DNA of 64,000 nucleotides from Phocoena phocoena (lineage: Eukaryota; Chordata; Mammalia; Artiodactyla; Phocoenidae): assembly GCF_963924675.1 (NCBI RefSeq), contig NC_089234.1:22969668-23033667 (forward strand), given 5' to 3'. Made by a program: the position numbers and the translations under genes. The notes beneath the pieces are model-generated. The model was not told where the DNA came from. It did not search any database and saw only the letters and a list, made by a program, of their open reading frames with translations. Positions 1 to 12,065 of the stretch are shown piece after piece. The stretch's first letter is position 1. Each line of letters starts with the position of its first letter.

Positions 1-2200
1 CTATCAAAAATTAAATACAAAGAAAAAATATTAAAAGCAGCAAGGGAAAAGCAACAAATAACATACAAGGGAATCCCCATGAGGTTAACAGCTGGTCTTT
101 CAGCAGAAATTATGCAAGCCAGAGGGAGTGGCAGGACATATTTAAAGTGATGACAGGAAAAAACATATAATCAAGATTACTCTACCCAGCAAGGATCTCA
201 TTCAGATTTGACAGAGAAATTAAAACCTTTGCAGATAAGCAGAAGTTAAGAGAATTCAGCACCACCAAACCAGCTTTACAGCAAATGCTAAAGGAACTTG
301 TCTAGGCAGAAAACACAAGAGGGAAAAGGCCTAAAGACCTGTATGCAGAAAATTATAAGACACTGATGAAAGAAATTAAAGATGATACAAATAGATGGAG
401 AGATATACCATGTTCTTGGATTGAATCAACATTGTGAAAATGACTATACTACCCAAAGCAATCCTTATTGCTTATCAAATGCAATCCCTATCAAATGCAA
501 TCCCTATCAAACTACCAATGGCATTTTTCACAGAACTAGAAAAAAAAAGTTCACAATTTGTATGGAAACACAAAAGACCCCAAATAGCCAAAGCAATCTT
601 GAGAAAGAAAAACGGAGTTGGAGGAATCAGGCTCCTGGACTTCAGACTATACCACAAAGCTACAGTAATCAAGACAGTATGGTACTCACACAAAAACAGA
701 AATACAGAGCAATGGAACAGGATAGAAAGCTCAGAGATAAACCCCCACACATATGGTCACCTTATCTTTTATAAAGGAGGCAAGAATATATAGTGGAGAA
801 AAGACAGCCTCTTCAATAAGTGATGCTGGGAAAACTGGATAGCTATATGTAAAAGAACGAAATTAGAACACTCCCTAACACCATACATAAAAATAAACTC
901 AAAATGGATTAAAAACCTAAATGTAAGACCAGACACTATAAGACTCTTAGAGGAAACCATAGGTAGACCACTCTATGACATAAATCACAGCAAGATCCTT
1001 TTTGACCCACCTCCTAGAGAAATGGAAATAAAAACAAAAATAAACAAATGGGACCTAATGAAACTTAAAAGCTTTTGCACAGCAAAGGAAACCATAAACA
1101 AGACAAAAAGACAACCCTCAGAATGGGAGAAAACAGTTGCAGATGAAGCAACTGACAAAGGATTAATCTCCAAAATATACAAGTAGGTCATGCCACTCCA
1201 TATCATAAAAAACAAACAACCCAATCCAAAAATGGGCAGAAGACCTAAACAGACATTTCTCCAAAGAAGATATACAGATTGCCAGCAAACACATGAAAGG
1301 ATGCTCAACATCACTAATCATTAGAGAAATGCAAATCAAATGAGGTATCATCTCACACTGGCCAGAATGGCCATCAGCCAAAAATCTAGAAACAATAAAT
1401 GCTGGAGAGGGTATGGAGAAAAGGGAACCCTTTTGCACTGTTGATGGGAATATAAATTGATATTGCCACTATGGAGAACAGTATGGAGATTCCTTAGAAA
1501 ACTAAAAATAGAACTACCATATGACCTAGCAATCCCACTATTGGGCATATATCCTGAGAAAACCGTAATTCAAAAAGAGACATGTACCACAATGTTTATT
1601 GCAGCACTATGTACAATAGCCAGGACATGGAAGCAACCTAAGTGTCCATTGACAGGTGAATAGATAAAGAAGATGTGGCACATATATACAATGGAATATT
1701 ACTCAGCCATAAAAAGAAACGAAATTGAGTTATTTGTAGTGAGGTGGGTAGACCTAGAGTCTTTCATACAGAGTGAAGTAAGTCAGAAAGAGAAAAATAA
1801 ATACCACAGGCTAACACATATATATGGAATATAAAAAAAAATGGTTCTGATGAACTTAGGGGAAGGACAGGAATAAAGACGCAGACATAGAGAATGGACT
1901 TGAGGACACAGAGAGGGGGAAGGGTAAGCTGGGACGAAGTGAGAGAGTAGCATTAACATATATACATTACCAAATGTAAAATAGATAGCTAGTGGGAAGC
2001 AGCCGCACAGCACAGGGAGATCAGCTCAGTGCTTTGTGACCACCTAGAAGGGTGGGAGGGAGGCACAAGAGGGAGGAGATATGGGGATATATGTATACAT
2101 ATAGATGATTTACTTTGTTATACAGCAGAAACTAACACAACATTGTAAAGCAATTATACTCCAATAAGGATGTTAAAAAAAATTAAAGTCCTAAGAAAAA
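1..2200 (+). mobile_element. L1 LINE, 3' part with internal deletion; continues left of window
   Basis: Positions 1-330 match the end of L1 ORF1 (compare 54,495-54,820 in the fuller copy of this window). At about 329-336 the sequence jumps to late ORF2, matching 57,170 onward. About 2.35 kb covering the ORF1/ORF2 spacer, endonuclease and most of the reverse transcriptase is therefore missing. The rest is the ORF2 C-terminal region, broken by stops and frameshifts, then a 3' UTR (about 1,835-2,170) and an A-rich tail ending near 2,205. The last coding stretches (434-793 and 1,457-1,663) keep recognisable L1 C-terminal sequence such as [20 protein letters not shown]. The copy is inactive. Its left end and target-site duplication lie outside the window. 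Confidence 0.93.
434..1830 (+). pseudogene. L1 ORF2 C-terminal remnant
   Basis: This is the remains of the C-terminal third of L1 ORF2p, downstream of the reverse transcriptase. In the intact protein this region helps bind L1 RNA for target-primed reverse transcription. The reading frame survives only in short pieces (434-793, then 1,457-1,663), separated by stops and frame changes. The end of the frame resembles the typical L1 terminus found at 39,840-39,900. It cannot encode a working protein. Assignment rests on direct similarity to the other L1 copies in this window. Confidence 0.85.
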
Positions 2201-2205
2201 AAATG

Positions 2206-2515
2206 AATCTTTCATAGTATAATTTTAGTGTTTATGAACCTCAGTATATTGAAATGTAGATTACAAAGTTTTCTTTTATAGGTACTACCTCAAAAATATT
2301 TTTGATCTTTAAGTTATTTCCCTAGACAGGAAAATGCTGGATCAATGTGTATGAGCATTTTAATAGCTTTTGATATGCCTTGATATAATTTTGTCTAAAC
2401 AATCTGTATTAATTTTCAAGATCATCGGTACTGAAAATATGTAGAAATTTCATCAAAAATTTGCCAGTATTGAGTTTTATTTTGTAAGAGAAATGTTAAT
2501 GAGTGAGTATTCAAG
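2206..2515. other. Unassigned AT-rich spacer
   Basis: AT-rich sequence between two L1 bodies. I see no repeat family, reading frame or RNA gene in it. Confidence 0.5.
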
Positions 2516-4019
2516 AAGGTGGTATGGAGAAACCCTAAACTTACCTCCTTTCATGGACACAACGAATCCACAACTACATATGGAATAATTATCTCTGAAA
2601 GGGACCAGAAAACTGGATGAACAGAGCCTCCACAACTATGGGTAAAAGTATAGCACTGAGATGGGTAGGAGAAGCCAAAATACGGTTTTGCCAAGGGAAA
2701 AAAATTTAAAAAATAGACACACCCAGCCACAGCAATCCACAATTGAGAGAGATGAAAAAGGTACAGATGTTTTTTCCATGAGGAGAGAGGTATTCAAGCT
2801 CCACATCAGGTACCCTAAGCATGAGATCCTATATAGGACAAAAGAACCCACAAAACACCTGAATTTGGAAATCAACAAGAAACTCTAGGGAATGCATGAT
2901 GAGGAAAGAAACAGAGGGACTACAAAAACAGCCAGAAAGCAATGAACAAAATGGCAATGTGTGCATACCTATTAATAATTACCTTAAATGTAAGTGGATT
3001 AAATTTGTTATTCAAAAGGCAGAGTGGCTGAATGGATCAAAAACACAAGACACATTTACATACTGTCTACAGGAGACTCAAGTCAAGAGAAAGGACACAG
3101 ACTGAAAGTGAAGGGGTGGAAAAAGATATTCCATATGAATGGAAATAAAAAGAAAGCAGAAGTAGCTATAGTTATATCAGACAAAATAGACTTTAAAACA
3201 AAGACTGTAATAAAATATGAAGAAGGACATTAAATAATGGTAAAGGGATATAACAGCAAGAAGGAATAACATTTATAATGTATATACACTCAACATAGGA
3301 GAACTAAGATATATAGAGCAAATATTAATTGAATTAAAGGGAGCAACTGAAAGTAATACAAATAATAGGGGATTTTAACACTCCACTTACATCACAGATA
3401 AATTATCCAGACAGAAAATCAGTAAGGAAACCTGGGACTTAACACTTTAGACCAAATTAACTTGATATATTCAGAATATAACTTGATATATTCCACCCAA
3501 AGCCACAGAATACACATTCTTCTCAACTGCACATAGAACATTCCTAAGGATATATTACATGTTAGGTCACAAAAGAAGCCTCAATAAATTCAAGAACATT
3601 GAAATCATATAAAGAATCTTCTCTGACCATAATCATATGAAACTAGAAATCAATTAGAAAAAATATGAAAGCATACAAAAAGCATGGAGATTAAACAATA
3701 TGGTACTGAACAACAATGGGTTATCAAAAAAAATCAAAGGATAAGTTTTAAAAAAGAGAGACAAATTAAAACAGAAATAAAATGTACTAAAATCTAATAG
3801 ATGTTGCAAAAGTTGTTCTAAGAGGGAAATTCACAGCAATACAGGCCTACTTCAAGAAACAAGAAAAATCCCAAAAAAACAATCTAAAGGAACTAAAAGG
3901 AAAGAAAAAACAGAACACAGCCCAAATTAGTAAAAGAAGAGAAATAAAAAAATCATAGAGGAAATAAATGAAATAGAAAAAAATAGAAAAGATCAATGAA
4001 ACTAAGAGCTGGTTCTTTG

Positions 4020-4062
4020 AAAAAAAAGAATATTGACAAAAAAAAAAAAGAATATTGACAAA
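4020..4062 (+). repeat. Small tandem duplication in L1 ORF2
   Basis: The stretch AGAATATTGACAAA appears twice, separated by an A-run, inside the older L1. This looks like replication slippage in an A-rich segment. Confidence 0.7.
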
Positions 4063-4496
4063 CCTTTAGGTACACTAACGAAGAAGAAAGGGGAGAGGCT
4101 GCAAATAAATAAAATCAGAAATGAAAAAGAAGTTACAACTGATACTACAGAAATAAAGGATCATAAGAGACAACTATGAACAATTATACACCAAAAATTG
4201 AACGACCTAGAAGAAATGGATAAATTTCTAGAAACATATCTTCCAAAACTGAATCATGAAGAAACACAAAATCTGAATAGATTGACTACTAGTAAGGAGA
4301 CTGAAACAGAAATAAAAATCACCCAACAATCAAAATCTAGGACCAGACAGCTTCACTGGTAAATTTAGCAAAAGATTCAAAAAATGTTAACACCTATTCT
4401 TCTCAAATTCTTCAAAAAATAATGAAGAGGGTGGGAAACCTTCCAAACACATTTTATGAAGCCAGCATTACCCTGATACCAAAATCAGACAAGGAC

Positions 4497-4502
4497 ACCA
4501 CA

Positions 4503-4545
<43 letters not shown>

Positions 4546-4557
4546 ACACACACACAA
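4497..4557 (+). repeat. (CA)n microsatellite inside L1
   Basis: About 60 bp of nearly pure CA/AC dinucleotides with two TA interruptions, within the RT region of the old L1. It probably expanded after insertion and is likely length-polymorphic. Confidence 0.95.
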
Positions 4558-5988
4558 ATTACAGGTCAATATCCTTGATAAACATGGATGCAAAATCCTC
4601 AACAAAGTACTAGCAAACCAAATTCAACAATACATAAATAGGATCATAGACCAAGATCAATAAGATTTATTCCAGGGATGCAAGGACATTTCAACATTCA
4701 CAATTAACAAAATGAAGAATAAGAATCACATGATCATCTCAATAGATGCTGAAAAAGCATGTGACAAAATTTTCAACAAAGTGGGTATAGAGGGAACATA
4801 CTTCATCATACTAAAGGCCATAACCGACAAGCTCACAGTTAACATCATACTCAACAATGTAAATCTGAAAGCTTTTCCTCTAAGATCAGGAACAAGACAA
4901 GGATGCCCACTCTCACCACTTTTATTCAACATAGTATTGGAAGTCCTAGCCACAGCAATTAGGCAAGAAAAGAAAGAGAAGTCATCAAAATTTAAAAAAT
5001 GTCACTATTTGCAGATACCAAAATACTATATGTAGAAAATCCTAAAAATTCCATCAAAAAACTGTTACAGTGAATTCAGTTAAGTTACAGGATACAAAAT
5101 CAATACACAGAAATCTGGGTTGTTTCTTTACACTAATAATGAACTATAAGAAAGAGAAAATAAGAAAGCAATCCTATTTACAACTGCATGAAAAAGAATA
5201 AAATACGTAGGAATAAATTTAACCAATGAGGTGAAAAACTTGTAACTTGAAAACTATAAAAAACATTGATGAAAGAAACTGAAGAAGAAACAAATAAATG
5301 GAAAAATATGTCATGTTCATGGATTGACAGAATCAATATTGTTAAAATATCTATAGTATTCAAAGCAATCTATAGAGTCAATGCAATCCCTATCAAAATT
5401 CCAATGCCACATTTCACAGGATTTTAACAATTCTAAAGTTTATATGGAACCACAAAAGATTCTAAATAGCAAAAACAATCTTGAGAAAAAAAGAACAAAA
5501 CTGGAGATATCACAATCCCTGATTTCCAACTATACTACAAAGATATAGTAATCAAAACGTTATGGTACTGACACAATAATAGACACACAGGTCAATGAAC
5601 AGAATTTAGAACCCAGAAGTAAACCCACATATGTATGGACAATTAATTTATAACAAAGAAGCAAAGAACATATAATGGAGAAAGGACAATATCTTCAATA
5701 CACCATACACACAAATGAACTCAAAATGAATTAAAGACTTGAATAAAAGACCTGAAACTATAAAATTCCTAGAAGAATACACAGGTGATAACCTCATGAA
5801 CATTGGTCTCAGTGTTGTTTTTTGTGGATCTGACTGTAAAGGCAAGGAAACAAAAGCAGAAATAAACAAACAGGACAAAGCTTCAAATCTACAAAGCTTC
5901 TACACATGAGGGAAACTACCATCAAAATGAAAGGGAAACCTACTGAATGGGAGAAGGTATTTGCAAATTGTATATCCAATAAGGGGAT

Positions 5989-6036
5989 TATATATATATA
6001 TATATACACACACACATATATACACATATATATGTA
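5989..6036 (+). repeat. (TA)n/(CA)n compound microsatellite
   Basis: TATATATA followed by ACACACAC and further TATA runs, inside the 3' part of the old L1. Confidence 0.9.
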
Positions 6037-6838
6037 ATATAATATCCAAAATATATAAAGAACTCATACAACTCAACAAGAAAAAGAACCTGGCTAAAAA
6101 TAGGCACAAGATGTGAATAGATATTTTTCCAAAGAAGATATATAGATGGCCAAAAGGAACGTGAAAAATGTTCAACATTACTAATTATTAGGAAAATACA
6201 AATCAAACCACAAAAAGATATTGCCTCACACGTATTAAAATTGCTGTTATCAAAAAGATAAGAAATAACAAATGTTGGAGGGGATGTGGAGAAAAGGGAA
6301 CCCTCATACACTGTTGGTAGAACTATAAACTTGAACAGATACTCTGGAAAACAGTATGGAGATTCCTCAAAAAATTAAGAATAGAACCATCATATGATCC
6401 AGCTTTACCTCTGGGTATTTATCTAAAGAACATAAAAACACTCATTTGGAAAGATATATGCATGCCCATTCATAATTGGGGTGCATTTGTGACAGAAATA
6501 CTGTCATTTGTGATGATGTGTATGGACCTTGAAGGTATTACGCTAAGTGCAATAAGTCAGACAGAGTAAGACAAATACCATATGATTTCACTCATATGTG
6601 GACTCTAAAAATATAAAACAAACAAAAAACAAAACCAAAAACAAACTCATAGATTTAGAGAATAGATTAGTGGTTACCAGAGGGGAAGGGGGTTGAGAGA
6701 AGGTGAAATGGAGGAAGGGGTCAGCTGTATGATGATGCATGATGACTAGACTTTTGGTGGTGGTCACTTTGTAATGTGTACAAATGTTGAATTATAATGA
6801 TGCACACCTGAAATTTATATAATAAAAAGAGGAATTAC

Positions 6839-7495
6839 GAACTAAACTTTTGGTTAAATTCAGTTCTCATATTTGAATAACAAGTAACATATTCCTAGAT
6901 GCTTTGAAGATTTTTATTTAAAATGCATGGAAATTTTAAGATTCTCAGAACTCCTGATTTACCAAGTATCATAAATCCCAAGATTAGAAGAACTAAAATC
7001 AATCATTAAATACTTCTATTATTCTGAAGTTGTGAATTATAATTGTTGTGTCTTTTAACATTTATTTTATTGTTCTTTAGTCATAGGATGATTTTGAATA
7101 CTTTAAAATACACTTTAAAACTCAGTAACTATGATTCTTTACCATGATCAAAGGTGTATAAAAATAAAATCATACAGTATACATAATTTACTGTTATTTA
7201 CGTTCTATCATAGGTGGCTTAAAATAGAGTTCCTTGTAACAAAATACATTAACTACAAACTACCTAATCAATGTCTCAAATGATTTCAGATTAGTTAATA
7301 TAGGTATATTACTATCAAAGATATACTTATCAGGTATTAAAATTTATAAGTAATGTAAAAATCTGAAATAGCATGAATTACTCTTGCTAATTCTATTTTC
7401 TTGTATAAATTAAAATGAAATAAATTTTAATTTAAAAAATATAATTTAATGTATATAGAAATTCATAATTATATTAATAAATATAATTAAATCAT
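6839..7495. other. Unassigned AT-rich DNA
   Basis: Very AT-rich sequence with no recognisable repeat, reading frame or RNA gene. Confidence 0.5.
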
Positions 7496-7499
7496 GACT

Positions 7500-7690
7500 T
7501 GAATATTCGCTGTGTGCTGGGGCCTTGGGCAAATAACTTCTCTGCCCCTTGTTTCTCTCATATATAATCTGAAGATAGTTTTAATAATTCTCTAACAGGG
7601 TTATTATGAGAATCAAATGAGATAGTATGGACAAGTATTTAGAATGAGGCCTAGTATGTAGTAAATAATAAATAATGGCTATTGTGACTA
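7500..7690 (+). mobile_element. MIR SINE relic
   Basis: Old tRNA-derived MIR in forward orientation. The CTTGGGCAAATAACTTCTCTG core is visible, then a degenerate TCATATATAATCTGAAGATAG segment, GGGTTATTATGAGAATCAAA, and a GCCTAGTATGTAGTAAATAAT end. It is highly diverged, as expected for a family that predates placental mammals. Confidence 0.8.
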
Positions 7691-7694
7691 TAAT

Positions 7695-9835
7695 GACATT
7701 AGTTAATTTAAATTTTAAATCTCCTCTTTTCTTTTTTTCAATTTAATTCTCATCTTTGTTCCCAGATGCAACCACTATCACAACTTTGGTAAAAAATTTG
7801 TAGACCATGTTTTAATAACTATACTACATATTTATAGCATTGTGAATGTGATACAGTATAACAATCAAGGCGTCATTCTATGTGTGCATTTACTGTCTAT
7901 ATTTCCCCTATAATTTGACTATAATTATTACCCATTAATTTATTTCTATCTTGATTTCTTCCTATCAGGCTTTATTGATGTGTAAAGCCTACATCTTTGT
8001 AGGCTGTATATAATCACTATTTTCCATGTTTAATGAAAATATTTTTTCTAAACTCATCTTCCTTGCTTTGCTCTGGCTTGTTGGTTTTTATCTAAAGAGG
8101 TTTTTTAATGTTATGTATTAGAATCTATCAATCTTTCTCTTTGAGACTTTTTTTGTGTTAAATATTTTTATTTCTTTGTAACTTTGATAAATATCCCATA
8201 TTTTATTAATTTTTTAAAATTAATTTTAATCCTCCCGTATATTATATGGGTTTTGGCATAAAACCAAGAGCCAAATGTCATAATTTAACTAACATATTTC
8301 TACCTAGTTATTAATTTTTTAAACTTATAGTCAACCCAAATTTCAATGGCCTTTCCTGATGTTCATCCACATATTATAAATTTAATAAATGGACAATTTC
8401 TTGATGGTTATAATTCTGGAGTAAAATATGATTTGCATATATGTTTTATGATTTGTTTATGTTTCACTAGGTCTTAGGAATGAAGATTGAACTTGTAACT
8501 TTCAGCCATTTTTTTTCTCTATAGTAAAAAATATTCATGGTCTTAGCTTTTTCACAAGTATGAATATGCCAGAGTGCATGATCCTCATTGGTAGTCTAAT
8601 TGTTTTCTCATCAAAAGTTGGTTTAGAAAGATAAATATGGGATAAGTAACTTGCAGAATTCTCTTCACCTTTGAAAGGGTAATAAAAACAAAAAATTACC
8701 CCAAATAGCCTTGCTTTCTTGGGACCCAATCATTACCATCACAGAAGGATTTATTTAGTAGCTGTATTATCCAGGATTTTATCCAATTAAGAAACTCTAT
8801 ATAAATGTAAAATTAACCTACACTCTCTTGTTTTCCCCTTCCAGTCTTTAAATGAAGAGAATTATCAAAACCTAGAAATTAGGGAATAGATATTTTTAAA
8901 GAAAATATTAAACTACCTATCAATTCTCTGCAGCCTCCTTATTATAAATCAGGTGCTGCTTACAAAAATTCATTTGTATATATTATGGAGTGTAAGGCAA
9001 ACTTCACACAAAAAGAACAACCCCACACAATATATTTGACACAGTCTTCAGATAGAAATGATTAAATAAATTATAAAAACCTCCATAAAGTGGCTGCGTT
9101 GATGATTTAACAGGCGTTGGAGTCTGTCCTCATTTTCTTTATAGCTCAAATCATGCCTACTGCTCACATCAGAAATAGCTTAATTATCAGGGCTAATCTT
9201 GGGCTTGAATTCTTTAAAAACAAGGAGGGCTAAGAATAAGGTTTGGGTCATTTATTGACACCATTTCAATCAGTCACTTTATTGACATCTCCAGGTTCTG
9301 AGCCATGCTCAGAATAGATATCATTGTGGGTAACACAATTTCTGCCACAAGCCAGGGGATCCACTTTATGCTGCACTGGTTTTGGATGGTTGAAGCAAAC
9401 TTTGTATTATAGACAATGTGGTAGCATAGAGAAGCACTAGATACAATTATTAACTTCCACATTCTGGGGGACATGCCACCTGTTATGGTCACACAGATGA
9501 ATGAAATATGCCTTGTCATTGAGGAAAGTCGAGTGTAGAAGGAGAGAGAGAGGAATAAACAAATAGCTGAGAGTATAATTTATGGTTTAATATACAGATG
9601 CACAAACTGATACAAGCCTATAGGAAGACATTTCAACACTTCATGGGAAAATTCAAGATTTCGTGAATAGCCAATATTGAAAGAGGAGTGGAAATTTCAC
9701 TGAGGGAGAAAAACAACAATAGTTCTAGTAAGAAGTCGGTGGAAAAAAAAAAGCCTGGAGGCTTGAACGTTTATAAAATTTGGGGTTCTCAATTGTAATT
9801 CAGTGTGATCATTGAAACCAGGAAGGAAAATAGAT
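7695..9835. other. Unassigned AT-rich DNA
   Basis: No gene or confident repeat seen. The stretch around 7,970-8,500 is T-rich on the + strand and could be a very old antisense LINE remnant, but I could not match it. Confidence 0.4.
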
Positions 9836-9839
9836 GAAG

Positions 9840-10335
9840 CCAGATGTTAGCTTGGGAATGGATTATGAAGAGCTATGCATATATGTGATGATTAGGAGTA
9901 TGGTAGCAAGTTATTGAAGGCTTTTGTCTCGAAAGAAATTTTTTTAATTGGTTTCAGAGACATAATATTAGTGTGAAGAGTGGATTATAGAAGGAAAAAA
10001 ATGAAACGGTAATAAATGAAGGTTGTTTTAGTCATCTAGGCTGGAAAAGATGGTGGCCTGAATCCTAGCAGTGAGAATAGAGGACCAAATTTTTAAGGAA
10101 GTATTCAGGAAATTAATCTGCTGGGCTTATAATGATTTATTGTGAGAAAGATGGAGAGATCTGTTTGGGGCTAGGAATAATGGCATAGGGGAAAACAGAG
10201 GAAAAATGGAAGAAAGACAGTTCAGTTGCAGAAGGACTGCATTTGAAATTCTATAGGAATATCTACAGAAAAAAATATATTCTAGGCAGTTAGAAATCTG
10301 GATGTGGAACTCCAGAGATGGCTTATGTTAGTGTT
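9840..10335 (+). repeat. Possible ancient interspersed repeat, family not named
   Basis: The order of motifs (loss of AGGC-type words, GTCATCTAGGCTGGAAAAGA, GATGGTGGCCTGAATCCTAG, then CAGTTAGAAATCTGGATGTGG) resembles a common old mammalian repeat. The region at about 31,500-32,110 appears to be another part of the same family. I could not assign a name with confidence. Confidence 0.35.
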
Positions 10336-10421
10336 ATTGATTTTTAGGTACCCAGTGAAAGGAATGGGGTTCCCCAGGGACAGCAGAAAGAGAAAGAACA
10401 TTATCAGTATGACTTTCTGGT

Positions 10422-10500
10422 AGAGTCCAGGTTTGAATGCCAGGTTCTGCCATTAATTAGCTCTGTGATCTTGGCCTTATATATTTCATAGACAGAGTCA
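10422..10500 (+). mobile_element. MIR SINE fragment
   Basis: AGAGTCCAGGTTTGAATGCC followed by TTCTGCCATTAATTAGCTCTG and GTGATCTTGG matches the tRNA-like and core part of MIR, forward orientation. Confidence 0.65.
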
Positions 10501-11554
10501 ACAACAGTCACATTCCTGATAGCTCAATTACTTAAAACATCAGTGAAAGGTGAATGTGCTTTGGTAACCCTTAAAACATTTTCTATACTTTTGATCATAA
10601 CATATTTCCAACAGCACCTATAGATTAAGATGTTCACTGCAGCATTTTAAGGAAAAATTGGAAATGGCCTAAATAACTGTAGCTAGTGATCACTTATATT
10701 AAAAAATAAAAAAAAACCTCATCAATTTACATGCAATTATTATCATGATGCCAGTAATCTGGGTTGCTACAGAGATTGTAAAATCACAGTAATAGTTTAC
10801 ATTGTTCCATCAAGTAAAAAAAGGTACAAAACTGTATATATAGCATATTCATTATTATCTAAACATCTATACAGAGAAGATAAAAGCTGGAAAGAAGATT
10901 TCTAAAGTCTTAGCAATTGTTGTTTTGAAGGGATGATACTATGGCTGATGTCTTTCCATTTTACTGCTATAACTATTTTGGGAGGAGAACTTAAATGTTT
11001 CTTGAGTAGTTAATCCACTTGTGAAGCAAATAAGCAAGTCTACTTTTGTCATGTAAAATCTTTTTTTTACATTTGGTAGCATGTAGAATCTGAACCCTGA
11101 AAAGAAATTTAAAATGATCACACATCAATTACAGATAGATAATTTGAAGCCCCAATAAAGGACATTATACCTTTCACAGATTTCATGGCAGAGCTGAGCT
11201 ATAACCTCAGGAGTCCTGGACTCTTATTGCAGAACTAAAGCAGGTTAGGTTAAAACTCCCAAATAAGGCTCCCTGTACTGCAGCCAGTTGTTGAGTAGAC
11301 GGGACGAAAGCAATTGCAGGCTGTGCCACAAGGTAGGGATAGGGATTTGATTTCCACATAACAGTTGTGGAGGTGGGCAATAGATCAGAGGGAAGAAAGA
11401 AGACACACATAGAGAGTTTTTTCAAGGTGGTTTCTTCTCTCTGAGTCACCTTGCCAAAAGATACACTGTCTTGTGCAGTTCTGGTTCTGAAGGATCAAAT
11501 CCAATTAGGAGTTTTCTAGAAAGGACTTGAACAGCTCAAGAAGATAATACTGTG

Positions 11555-11930
11555 TTGTCAGGAGGCCTAGCTCTTTTACTTAATCTTCTGTGTGGACTTG
11601 GACAAATTATTAAAACCATTTATCATTTCATCTTTAAAGTATAGCAATAATACCTACTTTGTTGAGATTTCAAAGATCATTTCTGGGCTTCCCTGGTGGC
11701 GCAGTGGTTGAGAGTCCGCCTGCCGATGCAAGGGACACGGGTTTGTGCCCCGGTCTGGGAAGATCCCACATACCGCGGAGCGGCTAGACCCGTGAGCCAT
11801 GGCCGCTGAGCCTGCGCGTCCGGAGCCTGTGCTCCGCAACGGGAGAGGCCACAACAGTGAGAGGCCCACGTACCGCAAAAAAAAAAAAAAGATCATTTCT
11901 GTAAAGTGCTGAACAGAAGGGATTATTGTG
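11555..11930 (+). mobile_element. MIR SINE relic split by a CHR SINE
   Basis: The left part (11,555-11,684) shows CTTCTGTGTGGACTTGGACA and TAGCAATAATACCTACTTTG. The right part resumes at 11,901 with GTAAAGTGCTGAACAGAAGG. Both fit forward MIR. The interruption is the CHR SINE at 11,685-11,890, with target duplication AAAGATCATTTCT on both sides. Confidence 0.7.
11685..11890 (+). mobile_element. CHR-type cetacean SINE (copy 1)
   Basis: A complete copy begins GGGCTTCCCTGGTGGCGCAG at 11,685 and ends in a 14-base poly(A). The tRNA-related 5' part contains pol III A-box-like (TGGCGCAGTGGTTGAGAG) and B-box-like (GGTTTGTGCCC) elements, one changed from the usual GGTTCGTGCCC. Target-site duplications AAAGATCATTTCT lie at 11,672-11,684 and 11,888-11,900. 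It is the short form without a distal 3' segment. High similarity to copies 2 and 3 points to recent activity. Confidence 0.95.
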
Positions 11931-12065
11931 GTGTCGTGGTGATTATTGTGGTTGTGGTGAAGGTGATGATGGTGAAAAGGAGGAGGAGGGAGTAATAGTA
12001 ACAAAAATAGTAAAGATGACGAAGTTGACAACAATAACAAAGGTGATGGGGAAGATGGAGAGGAG
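11930..12065 (+). repeat. Low-complexity GT/GA-rich tract
   Basis: Degenerate GGTGATGATGGTG and GGAGGAGGAGGG runs. On the opposite strand they give an artificial His/Ser/Leu-rich reading frame. Confidence 0.75.

Larger units (their letters stand above)
2975..6600 (+). pseudogene. L1 ORF2 relic (endonuclease/reverse transcriptase), fragmented
   Basis: Remains of L1 ORF2p, the endonuclease plus reverse transcriptase that nicks target DNA and copies L1 RNA. Recognisable pieces include the endonuclease start (about 2,980-3,230), a reverse transcriptase piece at 4,712-5,035 with [12 protein letters not shown] and the conserved [20 protein letters not shown] block, and C-terminal sequence to about 6,600. 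The region of the catalytic DD box (near 5,010) is degraded: the sequence reads towards FADT rather than FADD. A CA-repeat expansion at 4,497-4,557 lies inside the RT region. It is non-functional. Confidence 0.85.
2516..6838 (+). mobile_element. Older L1 (L1M-like) lacking ORF1
   Basis: An old, strongly diverged L1. Positions 2,516-2,900 resemble an L1M-type 5' UTR. At about 2,900-2,940 this passes directly into the short spacer and start of ORF2 (AATTACCTTAAATGTAAGTGG near 2,980), so ORF1 is absent. ORF2 runs to about 6,600 in many broken pieces. The 3' UTR (about 6,600-6,830) has an older composition than the young L1s here: it includes the stretch around GGTGGTGGTCACTTTGTAATG and ends with AATAAAAAGAGG. 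The copy carries a CA microsatellite inside its RT region and a TA/CA tract near 6,000. Subfamily naming is by recollection only. Confidence 0.85.

Noticed and set aside
11685..11890. tRNA gene call from the tRNA-like head of the SINE
   Set aside because: The A/B-box similarity belongs to a tRNA-derived SINE with poly(A) and target duplications; it is not a tRNA gene.
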